This document shows, piece after piece, positions 34,541-41,499 of a stretch of 64,000 nt of DNA. The notes beneath the pieces were generated by a model. The model was given only the letters and a program-made list of their open reading frames with translations. It ran no database searches and was not told the origin of the DNA. Position 1 is the stretch's first letter; each line of letters begins with the position of its first letter. The translations under genes and the position numbers were made by a program. This stretch comes from Pseudobutyrivibrio sp. ACV-2 (lineage in GTDB: Bacteria; Bacillota; Clostridia; Lachnospirales; Lachnospiraceae): assembly GCF_900107545.1 (NCBI RefSeq), contig NZ_FNQZ01000017.1, forward strand, positions 1 to 64,000. Direction: 5' to 3'.

Positions 34541-36091
34541 CTAACCTTCCGAGCCAGCATCATAAAAGCTAATACTTTTCTTTATGTATTCCTCTATTCC
34601 ATCCTGAAGCTTTCCAGTGTCTTGTGCAAAAAGGCTCTCTGCGATCTTATTAGCTGTAGCTCTTCCCATGGCTCCAATCTGCATCATGTGAGAAAGTATC
34701 TCATTTTTATACACCACGGATATCTCTCGATTCGGTATAGACACCTCACATAACCACGTTCCATCTCCCTGAAGTTCTTTTCTAAGTGTTTTCAAATATC
34801 CTGCCACCAAAAGAAGGCTGTAGATATTAGAAGGGTCCTCGGATATGGATCTGTAAACCACGTTTTGATCAATCTTTACAATAACTCGCTCTCCTTGAAG
34901 AAGTGAAGACAGTTTTTCTGTAATATCATCAGTTGCTGTTTTCAGCACATCTTCAAGAATTTCATTTTTACCAGTGTTTACCCAGTATGCTTGAGGGAGA
35001 CATCCCTTTGAAAGATAATTAATTACAGACCATGGATTATATATTTCCTTATTTCCAAAAATATACCCATCATACCAGTCCCTCACTTCTTCCGCTTTAT
35101 CTAAAGCACCATAATATGCAAGCATTTTCTGTACTTCATTTCCAGTAAACCCAAAGAAATCATCGAACTGCTCATCCATAACAGAATTAACTGTAAGATT
35201 ATTCAACCCACTGAAAATACTTTCCTGAGCTATTCGCAAGATACCTGTCAAAAAACCATAAGATAGATAACTATTATCCTTAAAACCTCCTGAAAAGAAA
35301 TTCCGCATAAATCCAATGATTTCATCATAAAACTCTTTTGAATAACCTTCCTGAATTGGAGTATCATATTCGTCAATGATTATAATTGGAGCCTTACCAT
35401 AATGAACTGCAAGCATTTTTGAAAGTTTTTGAAGAGAGGACGACAGTTCTACTTCATCTGCTCTTCCACTCAGAATCTTATCAAAATATTCTTTCTCATA
35501 TTCTGCAAGCTTGTCACTATTCCTAAGTTCTAAGTGTCTGCCAAATTCTTCCTGTACCAGTTCAGAAATTTTTGCAAAAGTAGCATTCCAGGAATCATAC
35601 TTAACATCTTTAAATGTCAAAAAAATCACTGGATATTTTCCCTGATGCTTTCTGTACTCTTCACCACAATTCCAGATTAATTTATCAACAAAATAGCTGC
35701 TGGTATCCTCATCAGATATTTCAAAAAAAACTCGCAACATATCCATATTCAAAGTTTTCCCGAAACGTCTAGGCCTTGTAAACAAAGATACTAATGCCTT
35801 TCGATCTAAAATCTCCTTGATAAGCAGGGTTTTGTCCACATAATAGTATTCAGACTGAGCTCGTACAAAATCGGAAATTCCCACTGGAAGCGTCTTTTTC
35901 ACATCCACAGTATCTTGTTTAACATATCGTCCGCTAACAATGCGGTTATCTACAGGGTGCTTTGCGTCATCTGGAATTTGCCACTGTTTTCCTGATTTCA
36001 TAGCACCAGGAATTTTTCCTAATCTGCATAATTCCGATATTCTGCGTTCTGATATTCCCCATAATTCAGACATGTCTTTACAAGTTTTCAT
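34541..36091 (-). CDS. AAA-ATPase-like protein with HTH head, nuclease domain cut short
   Basis: 517 residues. N-terminal 45 residues form a MerR/excisionase-like HTH (WGISERRISELCRLGKIPGA, then KSGKQWQIPDDA). After a linker comes the AAA-ATPase-like domain (YYVDKTLLIKEIL; RPRRFGKTLNMDML with P-loop-like Lys; IIIIDEYDTPIQ as Walker B). Relatives end in a PD-(D/E)XK nuclease domain (PDDEXK_9) of ~150 residues; here the protein stops at FYDAGSEG before it. Such genes are abundant in Lachnospiraceae and probably mobile or defensive. The ATG at 36091 follows aaggggg. A phased operator-like array lies upstream. Confidence 0.8.
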   Translation of the reverse strand: MKTCKDMSELWGISERRISELCRLGKIPGAMKSGKQWQIPDDAKHPVDNRIVSGRYVKQDTVDVKKTLPVGISDFVRAQSEYYYVDKTLLIKEILDRKALVSLFTRPRRFGKTLNMDMLRVFFEISDEDTSSYFVDKLIWNCGEEYRKHQGKYPVIFLTFKDVKYDSWNATFAKISELVQEEFGRHLELRNSDKLAEYEKEYFDKILSGRADEVELSSSLQKLSKMLAVHYGKAPIIIIDEYDTPIQEGYSKEFYDEIIGFMRNFFSGGFKDNSYLSYGFLTGILRIAQESIFSGLNNLTVNSVMDEQFDDFFGFTGNEVQKMLAYYGALDKAEEVRDWYDGYIFGNKEIYNPWSVINYLSKGCLPQAYWVNTGKNEILEDVLKTATDDITEKLSSLLQGERVIVKIDQNVVYRSISEDPSNIYSLLLVAGYLKTLRKELQGDGTWLCEVSIPNREISVVYKNEILSHMMQIGAMGRATANKIAESLFAQDTGKLQDGIEEYIKKSISFYDAGSEG

Positions 36092-36133
36092 GCACAAAGC
36101 CCCCTTGTACTTTTTTCTTCAGTATAAATGTCA

Positions 36134-36246
36134 TTCGGAACAATGTCAATTTATTTTCGATATTATTCGGAATAATATCAATTTTTATTCGACATATTTC
36201 CGAATAATGTCAAGACAACTTGATATACTTCCGAATATAATAAAAT
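36134..36246. promoter_or_regulatory. Four phased operator-like repeats, ~32-bp period
   Basis: The palindromic core ttcggaa/ttccgaa occurs at 36134, 36166, 36198 and 36229. The first three are followed by aa-aatrtcaa and an A/T segment with ttcga-at. Spacing of 31-32 bp is three helical turns, fitting cooperative binding by the HTH of the downstream gene (autoregulation, inference). Confidence 0.7.
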
Positions 36247-36340
36247 ATTACCATTCCTATCCTCCCCAAATAAAGTCTTCCATAGGCTTCTCCTAAATCA
36301 GTCTATATTAGGGTTTTCAAGAAATGGTAACATATAAATT

Positions 36341-38308
36341 CTATTCTTTTTCAACTAACCGTCCGGTGCGATAAGCCTCTAACAAATTTTCCAACTCTCT
36401 AATTGTCTCTTTTATACTCTCCCCGTTATCAGTATCTGCAACAGTTTTTCGTCGTTCTACATGCTGCACAAGCACTGTGTCAGAATGGATGTCACTGCCT
36501 GTTTCCACTGCTTTTTCAACAGATTCGAATGGTTCGTGAGCGGCCAAAAGGAAGCCGTAGGAATTGTAGGTTAGTGTGTAGCCTGCTATGCCTGTCTTTG
36601 GCTGGTAGGCTTTTGAAAAGCCACCGTCTATTACAATAAGTCTGCCACCACATTTGATAGGAAGCTCACCCTTTTTAGCCTCCACTGGAACATGTCCATT
36701 GATGATGTGGCTTTCAGGTGAATCAAGACCAAACTCATTAAGAATCATGGTCACTGTTTCATCCTTGTCGTACCAAGTGTAATATGGATTTTTCTTTTCC
36801 ACATGGGTTTCCTTTTCAGCTATGAAATAGCGTTCAAAGGTAGCCATTTTGTCCTTGCCAAATACTGGCGAATTGGCATGACACCAGGTGTACCATAGCA
36901 TATCCATTCCACGCTGCTTTTCCACAGGGTCAATAGCATAGTAGCCCTTGCGCAAAAGCTGCTCTAATGTATCATAAAGTGCTCTACCCTTGTATTTTTT
37001 GCCGCAAAGCTCCACTTCCTTTAGCTGTCCGTTTTCATCCAGCGGCACGCATCCATGGAACAACAGATTGTTATTATAGGTCTTGTACAATCCGCCTTTA
37101 CGATATAAAAATCGCACATGCTCCTGAAGCTTTTCACAGTTTATAAAACCGTTGCGAAGCTTTTCCATTACCTCTGCCTCTTCCTCTGATAGTGCGTATG
37201 GGTCAGCAGGATTTACTGTAGGAAAATTCTTATCAAGCAGCTCATACTCCTTGCCATCTATGGTCACAACTCCTCTGGTCAAATCCATCTTATCCAAAAG
37301 CAGTCTATCTTCCATGTGCCACTCTGGATGCTTTTTTATCAGCTGACCTTCCACCTTAAACTGAATGATGGACATGGCCTTGTGCATCTTCCTGTCGGTC
37401 TCAGCATTGGCCAGGTCATATTCGCCTTCACGATAATGCAGCGCAAAGCAATCACAAGAATCCTCCTTGTAGGTATCCATAGCAAACTTGAATAAAGGTA
37501 AAAGATTAATTCCGTAGCCATCCTCTAAAATATCAAGATTGCCGTATCTGGCAGAAAACCTGAGCACTGTTGCTATGCAGGCAAGCTGTCCTGTAGCAGC
37601 TCCCATCCACACAACATCGTGATTACCCCATTGGATATCCACACTATGATAGTGCATAAGTGTATCCATGCAAATGTGTGGGCCTGGGCCTCTGTCGTAA
37701 ATATCACCAACTATATGCAGATGATCCACAACAAAACGACTGATAGCATTGGACAAAGCTATGATAAGCTCCGGTGCTTTTCCGATTCTGATTACCGTGT
37801 GAATAATCTCATTGAAGTAGGCCTCCTGGTCTCTGGAATCACGCCTTCCTGTGATAAGCTCTTCAATTACATAGGCAAAATCCTTTGGCAAAGATTTTCT
37901 CACCTTGGAACGAGTGTACTTGCTGGCTGCCGCTTTGCAGACCTGGATGAGTCTGTTAATCATCACCACATACCAGTCGTCCATTGATGTGCCCCAGGCA
38001 CTTTCCTTTATCATCCTGATACGTTGCTCAGGGTAATAAATTAGGGTGGCCAAATCCCGCTTTTCCTTTTCGGAAAGCATGTTGCCAAATTCTTCATCAA
38101 TCTTTCTTTTCACTGCACCTGAACCATTTTTCAGCACATGGGCAAACTGTTCATGCTCCCCGTGTATATCCGACAGATAATGCTCTGTGCCCTTTGGCAG
38201 ACTCAGAATTGATTGAAGATTGATGATTTCTGTAGCTGTTGACGCCACATTCGGAAACTGTTTAGACAGTATCCTTAGGTACGAATCCTGATTTTCCTTT
38301 TTCTCCAC
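36341..38308 (-). CDS. fbp: Fructose-1,6-bisphosphatase class III
   Basis: 655 residues, the usual length of the Firmicute class III enzyme, which removes the 1-phosphate of fructose-1,6-bisphosphate in gluconeogenesis. Metallophosphatase motifs: LSDIHGEHEQF (about 42-52), HIVGDIYDRGPGP (about 196-208) and WGNHDVVWMG, with a later NGHVPVEAKKGE. No operon partner; monocistronic. Its role fits growth on pyruvate/triose-yielding uronates, where hexose phosphates must be made. Confidence 0.95.
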   Translation of the reverse strand: MEKKENQDSYLRILSKQFPNVASTATEIINLQSILSLPKGTEHYLSDIHGEHEQFAHVLKNGSGAVKRKIDEEFGNMLSEKEKRDLATLIYYPEQRIRMIKESAWGTSMDDWYVVMINRLIQVCKAAASKYTRSKVRKSLPKDFAYVIEELITGRRDSRDQEAYFNEIIHTVIRIGKAPELIIALSNAISRFVVDHLHIVGDIYDRGPGPHICMDTLMHYHSVDIQWGNHDVVWMGAATGQLACIATVLRFSARYGNLDILEDGYGINLLPLFKFAMDTYKEDSCDCFALHYREGEYDLANAETDRKMHKAMSIIQFKVEGQLIKKHPEWHMEDRLLLDKMDLTRGVVTIDGKEYELLDKNFPTVNPADPYALSEEEAEVMEKLRNGFINCEKLQEHVRFLYRKGGLYKTYNNNLLFHGCVPLDENGQLKEVELCGKKYKGRALYDTLEQLLRKGYYAIDPVEKQRGMDMLWYTWCHANSPVFGKDKMATFERYFIAEKETHVEKKNPYYTWYDKDETVTMILNEFGLDSPESHIINGHVPVEAKKGELPIKCGGRLIVIDGGFSKAYQPKTGIAGYTLTYNSYGFLLAAHEPFESVEKAVETGSDIHSDTVLVQHVERRKTVADTDNGESIKETIRELENLLEAYRTGRLVEKE

Positions 38309-38400
38309 TTTTTTCCTCCCAAAAAATTCTTCCCTTAAAATTTTCTTTCAACATAACTTTACAATAGAATTTTTCAGAAAAAAAGTGTAAAAACCAATAC

Positions 38401-38429
38401 AAAAAGTGGAGAAAGGTCTTCTCCACTTT
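38401..38429 (-). terminator. Terminator behind the C-deglycosidase-like genes
   Basis: aaagtggagaa/ttctccacttt stem followed on the minus strand by tttttg, 17 bases after the stop at 38446. Confidence 0.75.
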
Positions 38430-38445
38430 CAAGCAATGGATAAAA

Positions 38446-38889
38446 TTAAACTATTAGCAGTCTTCTTTCATTTACATGATGACCAAATTCTGGCATGAAA
38501 ACCATGCTTTCCTTGTCTGGATCTAAGCCATCCTGAATGATTGGTGGCATGTAGCTTGATGTAAAACAAAAACCATATTTTAAGTCATGATAACCCTGCG
38601 CAAGTCCACCTGGCTTTTTCACCTTTAAAACTGCAGGGCATGTTGTTGCCCAATGGGTCTGAAAATCACCTGCCATCTCCTCATTTGTAAAATCTTCACC
38701 TTTGATATTCCAAATGATATCATCCTTTTCGATTTTCTCTCCATCGATATAAAGTGTACCTGGGCGAATCTGTGAAAGGAAAATTCCTCTGTAGTATGGA
38801 AGTCTCACCTTAAACTGAAAGCCTGTGACATTACCATTTTCGTCCTTTGTATTTCTGAATCCTACGGATTGAATAACCTGTTTTTCCAT
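38446..38889 (-). CDS. C-glycoside deglycosidase beta subunit-like protein (DUF6379)
   Basis: 147 residues. The pattern VTGFQFKVRLPYYRGIFLSQ, TLYIDGEKI, EDFTNEEM, a tryptophan-bearing strand and LKVKKPGGLAQGYHDLKYGF matches, from family memory, the small beta subunit of C-glycoside deglycosidases (DfgB, CarB, DgpB). It binds the TIM-barrel alpha subunit and shapes the active site that breaks the C-C bond between a 3-keto sugar and an aromatic aglycone. The alpha-like gene lies 15 bases upstream on the same strand. A homologue with another function is possible. Confidence 0.75.
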   Translation of the reverse strand: MEKQVIQSVGFRNTKDENGNVTGFQFKVRLPYYRGIFLSQIRPGTLYIDGEKIEKDDIIWNIKGEDFTNEEMAGDFQTHWATTCPAVLKVKKPGGLAQGYHDLKYGFCFTSSYMPPIIQDGLDPDKESMVFMPEFGHHVNERRLLIV

Positions 38890-38904
38890 ATGTATTTCCT
38901 CCCA

Positions 38905-39777
38905 TTAATCTCCAAGTAAGTTCTTAAGCAAAATGTGGTGTTTGCGAAGTGTCTGTCCTACTTCATAGCCATCGTCATATTTGTCTGCGCCTTCGTATTC
39001 GCTGAGCAAATATCCTTCATAGCCATTTTCAGCCATAACCTTGATGACTTCTTCGTAAGGAATAGTTGTCTCCTTGAAGTCATCACTCATGTTGATGAAC
39101 TTTGCATGGCAGCAATAAATGTATGGAAGTAATGGAATAATATCCTCTGGCTCGTTTGGAGTATAAAGTGGATCAACCCACTCGCCTTCCTTGAAGCCTG
39201 TTCTAAATACCGAAAAATCAATATTTAATCCAAAATTCTTTGTTCCTGTCTCCTTGATGAAATCCACAAAATCTGTAACAAGCTTGCCCTTAAGATTTGA
39301 TGGTGTATGAATCTCTGGGCACATCTTGATTCCGAGCTCTTCTGCAAGTGGAAGTGCTCCCTTGATGATTTCTCTCCAGTTTGTAACTGGCTCAAGTAAG
39401 TCATTGATAACAGGCATTTTGGTACGCATAACTGTAAATCCAAGTCTGTGAGCCAGTCGGATATCACGTTTAAGCATTTCTACTGATTCCTCTGTTGTGA
39501 GATCTCTGTCGCCAAGCACATGAGAATCAATCCAGTTGCCATATTCCACTGGTACGATTTCATACTTGTCACAAAGTCTCCACCAATTTTCAACCCACTC
39601 ATCTGTTGGGTATGGGTAGTTTTCAATGTGTGTGTTTGCAAGGATTTCAATACCATGTGCCCCCATGTCATGGATATCCTCAAAGCAATCTTCAAGTGTT
39701 TTTGTAAGGCCAAACTCAGCTGAGTAACTGTAGAGAGCGACGCCACGTTTTGGTCCCTTCTTGTTGTACTGATACAT
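38905..39777 (-). CDS. TIM-barrel isomerase, C-glycoside deglycosidase alpha subunit-like
   Basis: 290 residues of the sugar phosphate isomerase/epimerase (AP endonuclease 2) superfamily. Probable metal ligands: Glu in CPEIHTPS (plus its His), Asp in LNIDFSVF, His in YCCHAKF and Glu in LLSEYEG. The lengthy [12 protein letters not shown] segment and pairing with a DUF6379 gene point to the DfgA/CarC/DgpC group, which deglycosylates C-glycosides after C3 oxidation. An oxidoreductase suited to that step is not adjacent; one candidate lies at 19985. First gene of the pair, SD gaggaga. Confidence 0.75.
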   Translation of the reverse strand: MYQYNKKGPKRGVALYSYSAEFGLTKTLEDCFEDIHDMGAHGIEILANTHIENYPYPTDEWVENWWRLCDKYEIVPVEYGNWIDSHVLGDRDLTTEESVEMLKRDIRLAHRLGFTVMRTKMPVINDLLEPVTNWREIIKGALPLAEELGIKMCPEIHTPSNLKGKLVTDFVDFIKETGTKNFGLNIDFSVFRTGFKEGEWVDPLYTPNEPEDIIPLLPYIYCCHAKFINMSDDFKETTIPYEEVIKVMAENGYEGYLLSEYEGADKYDDGYEVGQTLRKHHILLKNLLGD

Positions 39778-39956
39778 ATTTGTTCTCCTCTCAAATATCG
39801 TGTTGTATAGTCCCTAATCACTCCAGACCACTGGCTAATATAGCTGGTCGAGCTGTTTTACATTGCTGTCGATGTATTCATTGTATGTAATTAATCTAAA
39901 TACACATTTTCAATAATTTCTCTTTATCATCTGAAATATTGCAATAAAAAATGACA

Positions 39957-39999
39957 ATAAAAAAAGATGCAACAGAAGGAAAGCCTGTGTTGCATCTTT
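39957..39999 (-). terminator. Terminator behind the HAD gene pair
   Basis: aaagatgcaaca/tgttgcatcttt stem followed on the minus strand by seven T. Nearly the same stem as at 22445. Confidence 0.75.
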
Positions 40000-40010
40000 A
40001 AATGTGTTAT

Positions 40011-40514
40011 TCACTTACGCTTTTGTAGTCGCTCTCGAATTTCTCCAGCATACTTTATTATTTTTTCTTTCCACTCCGGATCCTCTTCATCCAAGCGGTA
40101 GGCATAGTAACCATATTGCTTAGCCTGTGAACATATCACCTTTTCATCATCAATATGAAGACTTATGTGATAGTAGGGCGGCATTTTCTGTGGAAGCAAT
40201 TTCTTTTTATCTCTCTGCACCTCACGTAAATGCCTGTTTGCATTTATAATCCCATCGAAGCTCACTCCGTACAGTTTAAAATAAGTAGCTATATAATGTA
40301 CCGTTCTGTAGGATGAAGTGTACACCCACACCTCATAATCCTGATTTTGCAGTTCTTTAATAAGCTCAGGTGTCCCTAATCTCAATCTCTCTTTAAAAAA
40401 TAAATTAAAAGGAAATACAGGTGGTTTTTCTGTCTTGTGAGTCTTTGGATATACAAACAGTGCCTCATCAAGATCGAAGGATATTCTCATTTTGTCACTA
40501 ATCTTCTTTTGCAT
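40011..40514 (-). CDS. HAD-fold phosphatase-like protein
   Basis: 167 residues. HAD motif I RISFDLDEALF (D14, D16), motif II WVYTSSYRT (T66) and motif IV HIDDEKVI (DD 122-123) are present, so catalysis is plausible. PFNLFFKERLRLGTPELI closely parallels PFNRIYTERIRKGIPALF in the upstream gene, so the two HAD domains are paralogues. The frame overlaps the upstream gene by 17 bp; an internal ATG (40490, codon 9) would place it 8 bp after that stop instead. Substrate unknown. Confidence 0.75.
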   Translation of the reverse strand: MQKKISDKMRISFDLDEALFVYPKTHKTEKPPVFPFNLFFKERLRLGTPELIKELQNQDYEVWVYTSSYRTVHYIATYFKLYGVSFDGIINANRHLREVQRDKKKLLPQKMPPYYHISLHIDDEKVICSQAKQYGYYAYRLDEEDPEWKEKIIKYAGEIRERLQKRK

Positions 40515-41370
40515 CTTTTCCCATTTCCCCTATTATATTCTTGATTGTGGTTGACCAATTTGCATCCTCCAAATCAAACGCTTTTGACACCTTGGCTGTT
40601 CTATCTACCCAATACAATTTGTCATTATAGATGTGTAGTGTAAGTTCGTATTTATTGTGAAACATATCATCGATGCTTTTTGCCACAGCTGGATTAAGCT
40701 TTGGTATTCTTTTATCTCCGGTAATTACACCTGTTATTTCAGCATGATAAAGCTTGAACAGATTTTTCATATATTCAAGAGAGTGTAGTCGCTCAGTAAA
40801 CAACCATATATCGTAGCCTTCACTTGCAAAAAAATGAAAAAGTGCAGGAATCCCCTTTCTTATTCTCTCTGTGTAAATCCTGTTAAATGGAAATAACAAT
40901 TCATTTTCCATTTCACCAGACTCTCTAAAAATCACCTGATCAAAATCAAAAAGAACCCTCTTATTGTGAACAGATGCTTTCAACAATCGCTCCACGTCCT
41001 CCTGGCTGGTCAAATTAACAACCTTTACCGGCACATATTTCCTGCCAAGCTTGTAGTATGCAGCCCACCTATGATGACCATTTAGAATCATGTAGCCATT
41101 AGGATGAATCTTCTCCACTATGATTGAATTCATAGCGGAATCAGTCTGCACAAAGCCCCCACCATTTCCGATTCGATATATGTAATCTGAAATTATAGAA
41201 TAGTTAGGTCCCACATTAGGCTTACAAAATTCATCATTTGGATTAGGATGTACTTTCGCAATAGGCACTCTTCTAATTATAGCTCGCTCAAATATGTTTG
41301 CCTTCACTGGGAAAGATAGACTATTATATTTTTCCACTTCCTCTGCTAGTTTTTTTTCAAAATCAGCCAT
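40498..41370 (-). CDS. ParB/Srx-like domain fused to HAD-fold domain
   Basis: 290 residues with two parts. Residues about 30-130 form a ParB/sulfiredoxin-like domain with the NGHHRWAAYYKLG motif (97-109); this fold binds nucleotides in ParB CTPases, Srx and SbnI-type kinases. Residues about 135-280 form a HAD domain: VLFDFDQVIF (D142, D144), IWLFTERLH (T192), Lys in GDKRIPK and HIYNDKLYW. The second motif IV acid is Asn-Asp, so activity is uncertain. Upstream of and coupled to a paralogous stand-alone HAD gene. Domain combination not familiar to me. Confidence 0.7.
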   Translation of the reverse strand: MADFEKKLAEEVEKYNSLSFPVKANIFERAIIRRVPIAKVHPNPNDEFCKPNVGPNYSIISDYIYRIGNGGGFVQTDSAMNSIIVEKIHPNGYMILNGHHRWAAYYKLGRKYVPVKVVNLTSQEDVERLLKASVHNKRVLFDFDQVIFRESGEMENELLFPFNRIYTERIRKGIPALFHFFASEGYDIWLFTERLHSLEYMKNLFKLYHAEITGVITGDKRIPKLNPAVAKSIDDMFHNKYELTLHIYNDKLYWVDRTAKVSKAFDLEDANWSTTIKNIIGEMGKDAKED

Positions 41371-41499
41371 TTCTTTTTCCTTTATTTGTATAAATCTTCT
41401 TTTCTATTTTACCCTTTAATAGAGGATAAAGAAATCGATTTTTGCTGAAGTGATGATTTCATTTTTATTAGGATTATTTTTGTCTTCTTATAGTTGCCT

